This document shows positions 22,163 to 35,412 of a DNA stretch of 64,000 bases, one piece after another (position 1 is the stretch's first letter; each line of letters starts with the position of its first letter). The stretch covers positions 62,271,718-62,335,717 of the forward strand of contig JALGPY010000004.1 in NCBI GenBank assembly GCA_023055425.1, read 5' to 3'. Source of the DNA: Linanthus parryae. Its lineage: Eukaryota > Streptophyta > Magnoliopsida > Ericales > Polemoniaceae. Position numbers and translations under genes: made by a program. The notes below the pieces were generated by a model. The model worked only from the letters and a program-made list of their open reading frames with translations. It was not told where the DNA came from and searched no databases.

Positions 22163-23324
22163 TAGCTACGCAGTCAACTACGCAGGTAGCTACGCAGCTA
22201 TCTTGCGCAGTTGGCCCGTTTCCCGAGGCGGTGGCAGACGACCTGTTTCCCGAGGCGGTGGCAGACGACCCGTTTCCCGAGGCGGTTTCGGCCCAGTGGC
22301 AGTTTCGTAATTTCGGCAGTTTCCAGAAACGTCTCCAGTACTATATAAAGACTCGTCCAGTGCTCATCACAGGAAAAAAACACAATTCTCAGCACAACCG
22401 AAAGGAGATCGCAGAGCACTCTCGGTGAGCACGGAAGCAGGAATTCAGAATCTTCAGCACGCGTTTGATTTCACTATCTCTCTTATTTAGAAACGTTGTT
22501 ATTTAATTATGTCACTTAGTAGCTAAACCTTTTACCTAGGTTCTCGGTGAACCTAGGGTTTCATATCCAGATTTTATTATAGACGTTTAATTATGGATTC
22601 ATGATTGTTATCTTAAATTCAGCAGCTTTATCTATTATTCTGTATTTGACCGTTATCGTATATGCATGATCGGAGTCGCGAACCAGAATTTCTATAGACC
22701 CGAGCTTGTAGGTGAAAACGTCAAGTTAGGGTTAGGAAGAAAAGCCAGGATTTAGTACCTTACCCTGATAGACCGACAAGAGAAAGGGAGATAGGGCTAG
22801 CATCGAAAACGTGAGACCAACTGTTAGAGAATTTGACCCGGGCCATTCGGACAGGTTAGAAACCCTAACAGGATTAGACCGAGACTGCAGATTTAGGCAG
22901 CTTAACAAGAATCCGAAAGTCTGCAGGATCGGGATCATGTGTGGAATCTGAAGAGTCACTGCACAACTGGTACGTTGCACAGATATCGAAACTGCTGAGT
23001 GTTTTCATAAATCGAACGTAAAACTGAAATCTGTAGAAACCCTAGGGGATCCCGGAGCCTAGTTCTCATCTATTATCGTAACAACCGATTCAACTTATTT
23101 CAGAAAACGTCACAAAAAATATTTACGTTTACGTTTTTAATTTCTGTTTTTAGTTTAGTAAACTGCAATCACAACCTACTCCTCCTTGTTACTACACTCG
23201 GTTAACCGAAACTGACAACGTGAGTAAACCCGAAATAGTCCTCGTGGGAACGATCACCCGAGTCTAATTGCACCCGATATTACAAGATTCGTACACTTGC
23301 GACAGCACGTTAGTTTGCGCATCA
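22163..23324 (+). repeat. 3' LTR of element A, second part (rest of U3, R, U5)
   Basis: Continuation of the LTR after element B. It opens with short repeats (GCTACGCAG, then three copies of CCCGTTTCCCGAGGCGG at 22210-22285), then a TATA box at 22342. A transcribed leader of about 950 bp runs to the end near 23324. No coding region is seen here. Confidence 0.75.
22342..22349 (+). promoter_or_regulatory. TATA box of the Athila-like LTR
   Basis: TATATAAA sits in CTATATAAAGACTC, about 180 bp downstream of the B insertion. It is the only good TATA box in this LTR and probably sets the element's transcript start about 30 bp downstream. Confidence 0.7.
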
Positions 23325-23737
23325 TGTACTCTCTCAAATGCTTCAAACTGAGCTCCTTATATACAGCTCATTTGATCTGCAAATCTTTTCAGCAACATAC
23401 TTTTCTATTTTGTAGGCAACAACTTTGACTTCTCTAACAATCTTCTCCAATGGATAGTTGCTCAGTATCTTCAGGGATACTTATTTGATCTTGTTCATAA
23501 TCATGTTGAGAAGCTGTTACAATCATTAGATTGATTACAGAATCAAGTCATCTCAGAATTTCCTTCCCTGCAAAACTCATGTTAGGAAATAAAAGCTATG
23601 AAATAGGAAATAACTTTCCCTGCAAAACTAAGTCAAACAGATGGATAAGATAGTGTTAAACATGTCAAAATACTTTGTCTTTCATCATTAAGTAATGATA
23701 GATCAAGCACGGGAGTTTATGAGTTCAAACCAAATCA
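23325..23737 (-). repeat. 3' LTR remnant of element D
   Basis: Matches 37250-37671 (CTCTCTCAAATGCTTCAAACTG, TATA region, TCAAGTAATGATAGATCAAG). It ends at TGATT on the minus strand, directly after the purine tract TAGGGGGAGTTTA. The rest was displaced beyond the window by the insertion of A. Confidence 0.8.
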
Positions 23738-23778
23738 TAAACTCCCCCTAAGTTCATGCATGTAAGGCTCAGTCAGTT

Positions 23779-23976
23779 TCAAGGCTTTGAAAGTTGTTTC
23801 AAGGCCTTGAAATAGACTAGATATTTCAAGTCTTGAACCTGAATTGAACTTACAGCCCCAAACCCTGACAATTCCTGATTAGACTCCATCTTTTCGTGTG
23901 GCTGTTTTAGGTCAGCCACCAAGACCTTTTCAAAAGGGACAGGTTTAATCCCCCTCAAGATTTCAAATTCATCCAT
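23779..23976 (-). pseudogene. C-terminal piece of the extra ORF of D
   Basis: A 65-codon frame (MDEFEILRGIKPVPFEKV...) between the purine tract and the embedded LTR fragment; it includes a FKALK coded by the palindrome motif. Probably the end of the Sirevirus extra ORF. No domain is recognised. Confidence 0.35.
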
Positions 23977-24137
23977 GTATTGAGCATAAATTGAATCTTA
24001 ATCCAAAGATTGAGAAAGAACACTTACTTTGTGATGCACTGTCATTTGAATTGAACGCACATCATGTTCTCCCTTTTGCGATTGACATACCAGAGAGGCC
24101 TACCTATGATCATCCTCCGAAATTTCCACCTCCTGTC

Positions 24138-25352
24138 TGACGCCTCTATAATACGCTGTGCAAGTATACGGTCAAGTAATATAATGGAGTATTTGGGACT
24201 CTGAGTTATCGAACCCAAGGTAAGGTGCTTACTTTTCTAAGTCTAACAGCTACTTTAATCTACTTAGTAACCGGTAAAAAGGTTTGAAATTGGAGTGCTG
24301 TCACCCTCAATCAAGTGACTAGAAACCATAAGTAAAATTAAGCAAAAGAAATGATTTTGATTAAACCAATGGAGAGAAGACTAGGAAATCTATAGATCAC
24401 CTATGGTATTTTTAAAGATTCCGGATTAAATATTCTAACACGACAACACTTAGTTAGCTAAGCTGGGTAATGGCACTGACAATTACCTAACGGTCTCTTG
24501 TCGGTCTACACACCGGCGTCGATTTGTCCCTCTCAGGCCAACTTTGTATACCGATACGTTCTATCAGGCTAACGACAGTGCACATAGTAATGTCCTCTGA
24601 GACCATCACCACACGAACACTTCACTATCTCCTACCGAATATACCCACTTCTAGCCATTCCTACTCAACTCACTTATTAGTCTCATTGATTAAGAATGTT
24701 CTCGTCTACTCATCCCAACTAGGGTATAGTTGCTTTCACACACTCGCTAGTTAAATGGCAAGGTTCGGTCATGACTCTTTACTTACTAAGGATTAAGCAC
24801 AATAAACGAGATATTAGACTATTAATATTATCATTAAGCAAAGTTCATGATTGAATGAAGAAAGAGATAATAAAGATCACACATCTTAGTCCCAACTTGT
24901 CATTGGAAGAACTCAACATGATAAAAACTAAAACATTCTTCATTGAATCCCAAACCCTAAGCATGAATGTTCATTAAAATACGGAAAAGCTCATCAAAAC
25001 ATAAACCCCTAGGCTCTCCATAGATGCATAGGTATGAGTTTAGCTACTCATAACAAAAGTTAACATATTGTATAAATATTTCATACAAGAGAAAGAGAGA
25101 AAATAGATCAAACGCTAAAAATATGATTATGGTTTTGATCCGGGCTCGTCTCCTTGCTTGATGATGCTCCCAACGAAGTCTCCTTGCTCTCCTTAGCGTT
25201 CTTGACTCACAACTATGGTCTATTCACGTCTCTTGCTGCTTAGGTCGAATTAGGAAAGCTAAAGTCTTCAAGAATTACATTTTTGCCCCAAAATTCTGCA
25301 CATATCCTCTGACCATTTCGGCTACCATTTCGGCCCGAAATGCACTGGGCCC
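24138..25352 (-). repeat. Athila-type LTR fragment embedded in D
   Basis: On the minus strand it ends with the Athila-like LTR terminus GGGTTCGATAACTC...CTTGCACAGCG...GGCGTCA at 24138. It is cut on its other side at GCACTGGGCC (about 25352), where copia DNA resumes. A GC-rich palindrome (CATTTCGGCCCGAAATG) lies at about 25315-25345. The same fragment, with an internal deletion, sits at the same place in D2 (38071-38726). Confidence 0.65.
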
Positions 25353-25734
25353 TTGATGAAAGACAAAACCATAGCCTTCCAGTCTGTTTGATACTATTAT
25401 TCTGCAACAAATACTCATTAGCACATAGCAGCATTAATCATATAAATCAACACATAATGTCCAAAAGATCCAACTTATTAACTGAAAAAACAAGTAACAA
25501 CAAAGTCTTCATATAATCCTAAATGACCAAAACTAGGTCACCTGAAAAGCAAAATACCAAAATAAAAAACATAAATTTCTCCCTCTTTTTGACTTCCATC
25601 AAAAAAGAAAGAGAATATGTTGGATCAGTGTTTGGAAAAATTATAAAAAGAAAAGTTTTTGAAAGATAAAATTCTCAGGGCTTTGGAAAAGAGTTCAAGG
25701 CCTTGAAAAAGATGAAGAAAGAGTAGGCAAGAAT

Positions 25735-26412
25735 TAAGGGGTAGGGTCTTCATCTCCTTGCTTCTCTGCATCCTCTTCCTGACTATCTTCCTCATCATCC
25801 TGTTCTTCTTCTTGTTGAGCCACATCATCAATGATTGTACTTATTGTCTTGATCACACTGTTGAACAAGAAGGTTAATCCTTCCAAGGCTTTCCTTCCAT
25901 GTTTCAGTTTCTTCTTTACAAAGGTTCTTTTCTATGTCAAGGAGGAACTTTTCTTCTGATTCTTCCTTTCAGATTCCATGTTGGATTCTGACTCAGCTTT
26001 TTGGAGATCTTTCTTCTTGTCATCCCTTCTTGAAACTGAATAGACTCCATAGGAACTTGAGGTTGCATCTGAATCTGAGTCTTGAATGTAAATCTTCTTT
26101 TTTCCTTTTCCCTTATAAGTTATTTCAGCCTTCTTCTTTGTCTTCACGGGGCTACCAATCTGAATACCCTTCTGTTTTTCTGGTGCAGACTCCACTGCCT
26201 TCTTCTACTTCTTGCTGGACATTGGGGTCTCATCTTTCTTGGCCTCCTTCTTGGGAGGAGGAGGAGCTATGTCTTCTGCATTAGGGGTTTTTGAACTGGA
26301 ATCCCCACTATTGGTCTGAACCTCTTCCACAGTGATCTTTCTTTTCTTCCCTGTTGCAGCCTTTGAACCACCAGCCATCTTGATTTTGTCTGATGCAATT
26401 TTGGTGCTCATT
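25735..26412 (-). pseudogene. Extra (env-position) ORF of D, Lys/Glu-rich, broken
   Basis: Starts MSTKIASDKIKMAGGSKAA at 26412, follows RNase H and precedes the purine tract. One in-frame stop at 26205 is followed by continuation in the same frame (MESAPEKQKGIQIG), then a further frame change near 25930. The corresponding part in D2 reads through an acidic stretch (EEEQDGEEDSQEED). No transmembrane helix or signal peptide is visible. Extra ORFs at this place are known in Sireviruses; the function is unknown. Confidence 0.5.
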
Positions 26413-26899
26413 AGGGTTTGGAGAAAAAGAGATAGGTAGGATAGATACGAATGAGAGAAAGAAAAGGGAGATAAATAGAAGAGAGTTTCAGTTTGAAAAG
26501 GAAACAAAATATTTTCTCTGATCTATGAAGATCTGATAAATCAAGAAGATTCAAAATTGTGTGTGCCGTTGGAAATAAAATATATAATACTATTTTGGCT
26601 AAAAAAGGTTTTTCAAAATGTAGGGGCAACATTGAGCAATTATCTACAAAGATAACACCCAACATTGAAAGATCCAGAATTATTGACTAATTAACATGCA
26701 GTCTTATTTTTAAGGCCTTGGAAGGAGTTTCAAGGCCTAGAAAAGCTGTGTCATGTAATGCACATATACTCAAAGTTTTGAAAGGATTTTTAAGGCTTTG
26801 AAAATCAGTTCAAACCTTTGAAACACATAATACTTACCTGATTCTCCCCCTAAACCAAAGCTTCCTTATTTAGCATGCCTAATTCCAATCTTAAGTTTG

Positions 26900-28374
26900 A
26901 GAATCTTTCATCTTGCAATGTTTTTCTGAATATGTCTGCAAATTGCAAGTTAGATGAAACAAATTCAAGAACAATATCATCTTTCTATGCATGATCTATG
27001 ATGAAGTGATGTCTAACATCAATGTGCTTTGTTCTTGAATGCTGAACTGGATTCTTTGTAATTGATATTGCACTTGTGTTGTCACACTTGATAGGTGTAT
27101 CTCTGAAATCAAATCCAATATCTCTATTTTGTTGTGCTATTCACAATACTTGTGAGCAGCAAACTCCAGCTGCTATGTATTAAGCTTCAGCTGTTGATAG
27201 TGCAACTGAGTTTTGCTTCTTTGAATGCCAGGTGATTAGAGATGATCCAAGAAATTGACAGCATTCTGATGTACTTATTCTATCAACTTTATATCCAGTA
27301 AAATAAGCATCTAAATGGCCACTCAAATATAAGTTAGAATGTTTAGGATACCAAAGTCCTAAGTCTTTGGTACCATTTAGATATCTAAAAATTCTTTTAA
27401 CTGCAGTCAAGTGTGATTCTTTAGGAACATCTTGAAATCTTGCACACATGCACACACTGAACATGATATATGGTCTACTAGTTGTGAGGTAGAGTAATGA
27501 TCCAATCATACCTCTATACTCTTTCACATTTACATTCTTACCAGATTCGTCCTTGTATAAAAATAAATGTAGAACTCAAGGGAGTCTTAATCTCCTTGGA
27601 TTGAGACATATTATACTTGCTTAGAAAGTCCTTAGTATACTTGCTTTGATGTAGAAATATGCCCTTCGTGATTTGATGAATCTGAAGTCCAAGGAAGAAT
27701 TTCAATTCTCCCATCAAGCACATTTCAAATTCCCTGCTCATAAGACTTGAGAATTCCTTGCACAGAAGATCATTAATAGCTCCAAACATAATATCATCAA
27801 CATAAATTTGAAATACAACCATATCTTTCTCATGAGTCTTTATGAAAAGGGTCTTGTCTACTAATCCTATTTTGAAATCATTTTCAAGAAGAAACTTTGA
27901 CGATCTTTCATACCAACCTTTTGGATCTTATTTCAAACCATAAAGAGTTTTGTCAAGTTCGTAAACATAATCTGGAAACTTGTCATTTTCAAAACTTGGA
28001 GATTGAGAAACATAAACTTCTTCTTGAAGATAGCCATTTGGAAAAGCACACTTTACATCCATTTGAAATAGTTTCATGTTTTTGTGAGATGCAAATACAT
28101 GTAGAATTATAATTTCTTCTAACTTGGGAACAGGAGCAAAAGTTTCTTCATAGTCAATACCTTCTTCCTGATTGTAGCCTTGAGCTACCAATCTAGCTTT
28201 GTTCTTGATTACCTTGTCATTCTCATCTAACTTGTTTCTGAATGCCCATCTGGTGCCAAGGACAGACTGATTTCTTGGTGGAGGAACTAGATTCCATACC
28301 TTGTTCCTTTCAAACTCATTGAGTTCACTTTGGATTGCTATAATCCAGTCTGCTTCTTGTAATGCTTCCTTCAC
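26900..28374 (-). pseudogene. Reverse transcriptase and RNase H of D
   Basis: RT begins near 28374 with [17 protein letters not shown] and [14 protein letters not shown], contains [12 protein letters not shown] and the catalytic IYVDDIMFG (about 27800), then FFLGLQIHQ. RNase H follows (27180-27527, DAYFTGYKVDR, LITWHSKKQNSVALSTAEA) and its tail continues to about 26900 (CDNTSAISITKNP, KHIDVRHHFI). Frames are interrupted near 27925, 27830 and 27535. This is a typical copia pol C-terminal half, now a pseudogene. Confidence 0.88.
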
Positions 28375-28385
28375 AGTTTTAGGCT

Positions 28386-29876
28386 CTACAAGAGAAATAA
28401 AAGCATTAAAAGCACAAAGATTTCTTCCCTGTGATCTGATTGTGTACCAGTGGTTGGATCAGAATTAATGTTAGGCTCTCCAGTTTGCTTCTCAAGTCTC
28501 TGAGAACTTGAAGTGGTAGATTGTTCTGTTGTTTTCTCTGGAGATTCTGTTTCAAGGCTTTCAACCTTAGTTTCAAGGCCTTGAAAATGCCTGTATTGTT
28601 CTTGTGACATTTCCTTGGATCTTTTTGAGGCTTCTTCTTCTGTATCTGAGTCATGCTTGTTCAGATTGAGATCTGCAAAACCATCACTCAAAGAACCATC
28701 ATAGCTTTCATCAAAAATAACATGAATGCTTTCTTCAACAAGCTTGGTTATCTCATTATGAACTCTATGGTCTTTGCTTGTCTGTGAATAGGCAAGGAAA
28801 ATACCTTCATCACTTCTTGCATCAAACTTACCAAAATTTTCCTTACCATTATTGTGGACAAAACAAGTATAGCCAAATGGTTTAAAGTAAGAAATGTTTG
28901 GCTTTATTCCTTTGAACAACTCATAGGGGGTCTTATTCAGAATAGGTCTGATCAAGCAGCTGTTAAGAATATAGTTTGCTGTATTCACAGCTTCTGCCCA
29001 ATAATATGTTGGCAACTTGTTTTTCAGAAGCATTGTTCCTGACATGTCTTCAAGAGTCCTGTTCTTTCTTTCAACTACTCCATTTCGTTGAGGATTTCTA
29101 GGAGCATAAAAATTGTGAGAGATGCCATGCTTAGAACAGAATACATCAAAATCAAGTTGATCAAACTCTCTACCATGATCACTTCTTATGGAAGCAATAG
29201 GTAGATTTTTTAATATTTGAAGCTCTCTACAAAGTTTTGAAAATTCAGTGAGAGCTTCAGATTATTCTTTAAGAAACATAACCCAAGTATATCTAGAGAA
29301 ATCATCAACAATAAAAAGCATGCACTTCTTACCCTTTGGAGTTGAAGTTTTCATAGGACCACAAAGATCCATATGCAATAGTTCAATGGGTCTAGTAGTA
29401 CTTACAAAGTTCTTTAGCTTGAATGAGCTTCTAGTTTGCTTGCCTTGTGCACATGCCTTGCATACTTCTTCATCTTTGAACTTGATAGAGGGTAAGCCTC
29501 TTACTAAGTTCTTGGAAAATAACTTGTTTGATCTAGAGGTTGTGAGGATGAAATTTCAAGATTTCTCATTCTGCACCACACATTTCTCTTTATCAAAGAT
29601 AACCTTGTTGTCATTGTCACAAAGTTGAGATACACTAAGCAGATTAAATTTAAAGCCATCAACTAGATATACACCAGAAATAGAATTTTCAGAATTTGTA
29701 CCAACTTTACCAATACGAAGAATGTTGCATTTGCCTTTGTCACCAAGTCTAATTGATCCTTCTGATTGCTCTTTTAGTTCTGCGAATAGAGATCTCTTTC
29801 CACTCATGTGTCTTGAGCAACCACTGTCCATAAACCATTTTGCTCTTTGATCTTGGCCACACCCTGCAAATACCAT
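28386..29876 (-). pseudogene. Protease and integrase of D
   Basis: At 29876-29556: WFMDSGCSRHM (aspartic protease DSG) and a pre-integrase region with LVDGFKFNLLSVSQL. Integrase follows with LLHMDLCGPM, VDDFSRYTWV, SIRSDHGREF and ERKNRTLEDM, then the C-terminal part (28386-29045, YYWAEAVNTANYILN, KPNISYFKPFGY). A stop interrupts the core near 29265 and the frame changes near 29550. The segment 28406-28600 links to RT and includes a paired palindrome. Confidence 0.87.
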
Positions 29877-30268
29877 TCACTGTCTTACCCCGCTGTTAAA
29901 CCAAGTGCTGAATTTAGATTCAGATCCAGGGTCAACCATGTTCGGTGGTCTAACCCCTTTAGGAACCCAAATATGTCTAACTTGTCCTTTAAGTTGGAAG
30001 GGAAAAGTGTTTCTCATAATGTGAGGGTCTCTTCTTCTAAAAGGACAAGTCATCTTAACATGACCAATCTTATTGCATTAATGGAACTTGGGAGATGTTT
30101 TGCTTTCTGCTTTCACAAATCTGGTACTGTTCTTCTTTGGAAAATTTGGATTGTATCCAATACCAGTTTTGTGAACAGACTTTAAGCTACCTCCAAGAAT
30201 CAAGTTTAAGTTGTGTTCTAAGCCTGCAAGTTTTGTTTTGATCAACTCAGATTCTTGAATTTTCTCAG

Positions 30269-31090
30269 TCAGAGTAGTCTTTTTTTATCCAATTCATCAA
30301 CTTGATGTCTTAGATTAACAATGATGTCACTCAAGAGAGAGTTTTCAGTGACTACTTCCTTGACTTGTGTTTTCAAGGCTTTGAAACTGGTTTTCAAGGC
30401 CTTGAAATCACTGCCAGTTTTCTTCTGAGCGATTTCAAGATTCTGATTCAGACAAACAAGATGTAAATTTTCTTTTGCTTGCTCATGAACTTTTTCTTTC
30501 AAAACTTTAATTTCTTTCAGATATTCCTCTTCATTTAAAAGCATTTTTCTAAGATAATCATAGAGGGCTTCTGTTGCTTTTGAAATCAAGCAGTTTACCA
30601 TTACCTCAATGTTCTTTTCAGAACTTTCATCATGCTTGGCCATAAAAGCATAGGTTGGCATATTCTTCTTCAGATTTAGATTGACTTGAGGTGTCTGAAT
30701 CACTCCATGAAGCTTTCATAGCTTTCTTTTTTCTATCATGATCTTTCTTCTGAAATTTCTTGCTTTTCTTGTGTGGACAGTCTTTGATCAAGTGTCCAGC
30801 ATCACCACACTCAAAGCAATTCATGACTTTAGGCTTATTAATATGTGAAGAATATTTACCTTTGTAGTCTTTGCTACAGGAGGATCTATGTTTATCTCTT
30901 TTGAAGTCCTTGTCTCCAAATCTTTTCTTCATTTTAAGAATTCTGGTCCAGGATTTGGAAATCAAAGCAATTGGATCTTCATCATCATCCTCAGCTCCAA
31001 GGATTTGAAATGTCTTATTATCCTTAGCCTTGAGAGCCAAGTTCTTGACACCTTCTGGTATTTCTCCATCAACTTCATTCATGGGTATTT
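30269..31090 (-). pseudogene. Gag of D, C-terminal part with zinc knuckle
   Basis: Frame from HEIPMNEVDGEIPEG at the edge of solo LTR E, through KSWTRILKMKKRFG and a CCHC knuckle CFECGDAGHLIKDC (30770-30825), then an acidic stretch and, after a frame change near 30650, a long coiled coil (30269-30703). The coiled coil contains two FKALK units coded by the paired palindrome at 30370-30408. The upstream part lies at 35878-36500. Confidence 0.85.
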
Positions 31091-31772
31091 TCTAACGCCC
31101 CTCGATTCCCATACTTTCCGTTCCGGACCGGAGAGCCTTGGAGGGTGCTACTCAAATGATGCGGCGGAAATCAAGAACAACACATTGCATGCTTATATAT
31201 TTTACAACTCTTAATTTGTCTACAATATACTGTTACACAAGATGATATTATACTAAGAGTGCGACTTATTAAAAGTGATATCAATTACTAGATGAGTCTC
31301 GAATCCGGCTACTCCATAATTCCAGCTCTTAAACCTGCGGGGGAAAGAAACAAGACCGCAATTTTTCCAAAGTCAGCAAGAAATGCTGAGTAGGTAAACA
31401 CCCCAACATGTAAACAGGAAAGAGACATGCTTTTCTTTAAAGAAAACGAATAATAACAAGGAATCAGATATAGTAGTGCAAATGACCAAGTATGAGAAGA
31501 TATAAATTCTCCAATATTCTCAAAATATTACTGTTTTATGATTCCAATGAAATATTTCCAAACCACCATACTGTCACGATTAGGGATAATCTCATAATAC
31601 TTTCCCAGTTAGTGGGAAATCTAGAGTTTAGAATTTCTTTCCATTTTCTCATGAAAATCCACCTTTATTAATTAGTTGAAGTGGGGAACGAACCAATCCA
31701 TCACAATATTCCATCACAGTATCTCATAAGTAACCAACCATATCCCATGCATGCAAGACCTTAAGTTCCGGA

Positions 31773-33385
31773 TGATAACTCCTTAGTTGGAGTCATCTTT
31801 CGTATTTAATACATTGCTATTTGTGTGCATTTCGGTGAAAAGTGATGGAATTTAGGCCAATTCTTGTGAAGAATGAGTTTGTTGTGATTTATTGCTAGTC
31901 CGGGCGTTTTTATGCGTTTTTAGATGTTATTTGTCAAATATAATTGCTTGGTATGCTTGTTCATGTTGTCATGATAGGAAAGGATACTAAACGATTGCTA
32001 GGAGGCATGAAACGAACTTCGGAAGATGAGAAAAGCTCGGGAATGGCCAAGAAGAATGAGGAGAAGCAAAAGTTAGATGAGCAAAAGTGACCAACCTTCA
32101 CTATTTTGAGAATATCTTGAGTTATACAAGACCTGCTATAATGAGACCGGTGTCAAATGAAAGTAGACTCAAATATATTTCCAACGGTAGGTCACGGAGC
32201 TCAATCAAAGGCCGGATGAGAAAGATATGGACCGTCGAAGACGACGCAAAAACGAAGAAAAGTTGGAAAAGTTCACTGGACCAGTGTGCACTCTTCGGTA
32301 TGTATCTAGAGTTACGGATGAAATTTTAGATCAAGGCCTACTCCATTGGAAATTAGACATTCAGGGCTTTCCAACGATATAAGATGGGCCCAAAACGGAG
32401 TCCGGATGAGGGAGAAAAGACCCGCGCAAAGTCAGCTTATGAATTCTGGCCGAGAATTGCAAATTGGAGGGGCTGAAGTGCAATTTCGGCCAAGTTTCAT
32501 TAAAAAGCGTGCCCATGCAGTAAAGAACGTATTCTCAGACCTAAAACAGAGAGGGAAGCTGCTGGAGGAAGTGAGGAGACAGCTCCCAAGCCATTGAAGA
32601 GCTCGGATTCCCCGCCGGATCAAGCATTCATCGTTTGATCTCTCTATCTCTCTTGTTCTTGATGAATACTTGGAAATTCCTCGTTGTATTCTCAACTATG
32701 AGTAGCTAAACTTTCTATTTCGGGATATCTCATAGGGAGCTAGGGTTTGAACACCACGTTTGGTGATTTATGGATCTTGTTTCATGCTTTTAGCTTAATT
32801 GAATGTGTTATACTTAGCTATGTTTGATTTATGTACTTAATTCAATCGTTTCTATTGTTTGATCTCGCAATGGGATGATTATAGGTAGGGGATGTTAGAG
32901 AAATCAATATTCGCTACCCGGAAACTTGAATGAAGCACTAGCCGTATCTAGGGTTGAGAAATCTTGCTAGTTAGCTAGAAGTAAGAGTAGACCATAAGAA
33001 CATAATGCTTATTTCAACTTGAGTACACTAGAGAAATCAGGTACAAGAGTTTGAATTTAGGCTTTGATTGAGAAATCTTCAAAGCATAGGTGCTCGTTTG
33101 GCTAAGTAGAAGACATCCGTGTTGCTTGAACATAAATCCGAATTGGTGTGAAATCTTTAGTGACCCGTAGAGATATCCTGTACTTTTCCTCATATCAACT
33201 AAATCAATTTTAATAATTAGCTTGTTATTTTTTTTTAGATTAGTTCAACAAACTCAACGCGCTTTGCCCACATAAGCTTAATAAGTCTTAACTAGTTTAC
33301 GAGAAGTCCTTTGGGTTCGACAAACCCGGATTTACCAGAATTATTACTAGACTGACAGTCGTGCACTTGTGGTTGGATCGTGTCA
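31773..33385 (+). repeat. Athila-type LTR inside E (solo LTR or truncated element)
   Basis: Starts TGATAACTCCTTAG and ends near TTGGATCGTGTCA (33385) after GGGTTCGACAAACCCGG, the usual Athila LTR terminus. I found no matching 5-bp duplication by eye. The following CTGGCACC resembles a primer-site start, so it may be a 5' LTR with the rest of the element deleted. No coding region. Confidence 0.65.
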
Positions 33386-34851
33386 CTGGCACCCCCCTAA
33401 GACTTCTTGCGGCCAGAGAGGTGAGTACATGGAGCAGCCCGGGGCTAATTGCAACCGAGCAAAATATTACAATAGGTCGAGTGGCCGTGCCATCCCAAAT
33501 ATCATATCCACATTGTATATATGAATCCGAATAAGGTTCCGCCGCCCAACTGTTTCCAATTTACGTTATTACGCATTATTAATTTCAAGTGATAGTTTCC
33601 AAAAGAATCATTTGGACAAGTATTTGAAATCTCAAGTCGAGCACATATATCACAAGTCACATTTTGAGACATAAAAATCATAAAAATATTTGGACACGAA
33701 AGGAGGACGGCACACTAGGTTAGGCATGTTTACTTACCTCAAGTAGCAAGACAATTAGCACGACAAAGCTTTTACGGATACACGTAGCCCTCGTCTACGA
33801 ACTCGTCACCTCTAACTTATAAATCCTAAATTAATTACAAGTCCAAAGTGTGCAAGTATGCTATGCAAAATTTCTCTAAGTCTCATTTGAATTTACCCCC
33901 CATTACCCCATTAATTATTAGCGTGCCACATTTATATAATAATCCGACGACGTAGACAAATTGTATTTTTCTCATAAAAATCACTATTAATATAAATATT
34001 AACTCTTAAAAATTATTAAGTAAGAAATCGCATATTAAATTTATATACTCTCATATACAAAAAATAATAACTTACTATACAACATATTTATTTAATTCCA
34101 ACTAATTTAATTATTGCTAATCATTAAAGTGTATATACTATTAAAGAATTAAACTCATAAATAAAACTCACAAAATGTTTATTCAAATAAAATAAGTTTT
34201 TAGTCACACACAATTTATAACTTTATTTTGCGTAAATTAATTTCTAATATCTACAAATAATAATCAAGCTTTAACTATTTATAATTAGAGGAATTTTCTT
34301 AAAAGTTATTTTCCTATTTAACTTTCTAACTTATTTTATTTTATCAGTATTAAGCAATAACATAATTTACTCAAAACACTAATTTATAAGTACTTGAAAT
34401 ATTTATTTAATCACACTAAATTTATATGATTAAATCAACTATATAATTTATCTTGCTTATTATTCAAGAAAACAACAATATTTCATATTATATAATACAT
34501 ATATAATTCTAATAGCCAAAACCTCTTTTACATAATTAAAAAAATAACTAGAAATATTAGAAATATTAATTCTAATACAAAATTGCATTTTTTAATTTTT
34601 ACATTTTATATGTAGTTTATGTAAACAACAAATAGATCCCCCTGACTTTTCATAAAGGACAAGTAATAACATCCCACTAACAACACAATTTTAGTATGCT
34701 ACACTTGTAACCCCCAACCTTTCTGAAAATACAAAAACTACCCCCAACATGAACAAGGTGTGTAGATTTCTCAATCCAACAACTCATTCGATCTAGAGCC
34801 AACAAAATTGTATTTTGATGATCATAAATGAATCATAGGGTGATTTAGGAG

Positions 34852-35366
34852 TTACCCAAGCGAAATATCGCGAGAAACGGTCAAGATTTTGGTCCGGTTG
34901 GGTTCGCCGTCGAGGTGGCCGGCGGTGATGAACGATCCCGGCAATTGAGGCGTTGTTAGCTCCGATTGGCAGCGACTACAGCATCCTCGAGCTTCTAGAT
35001 TTATTAGGATCGATTTGAAGGACTGGATTGCGTCGAATGGCTTGGGCCGAGCTTTCGCCGGAGTTAATGGCGTCGCTGGCGGTTGTGAGTGATTAGGTTG
35101 AAACAGAGGAAGAGAGAGTGAGCTGTGGTGGTGGTGGCGATGGTGTTGTCGTCGGGGAAGGCAGCGGCACAACGCTGCTGCTGGGGGCATCTCTGTTTTC
35201 GTCGGCAAAAACAGAGGAAGAGAGGGAGTGAGAAAGATAGATGGTGGAGGAGGTGGTGACTGTGATGGTGGTGGGATTGATGGTGGTGGTTTTCGCCGGT
35301 GGTTTGCCGTCGGGAATGGCAGCAGATGTGGTGGTGGGTTTGGTCGCTGCCACCAGCTGCTGCTGG

Positions 35367-35412
<46 letters not shown>

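Larger units (their letters stand above)
1..23324 (+). mobile_element. Element A: Athila-like Ty3/gypsy retrotransposon, 5' part outside the window
   Basis: Sense-strand element entering from the left edge. In order it shows integrase, a spacer with palindromic repeats, an env-like ORF, a long 3' untranslated region ending in a purine tract, and a 3' LTR starting TGATAGCTCC at 6390 and ending near 23324. The LTR is split by element B (6905-22157). Removing B and one copy of its 5-bp duplication gives an LTR of about 1.68 kb, similar to the 1.61 kb related LTR at 31773-33385. The right end abuts TGTACTCTCTC, which matches the copia LTR sequence near 37250, so A inserted into the LTR of element D. 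The Athila assignment rests on the integrase type, the extra ORF after pol and the TTAGTGTGGGGG purine tract; the exact 3' end is uncertain by a few bases. Confidence 0.85.
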
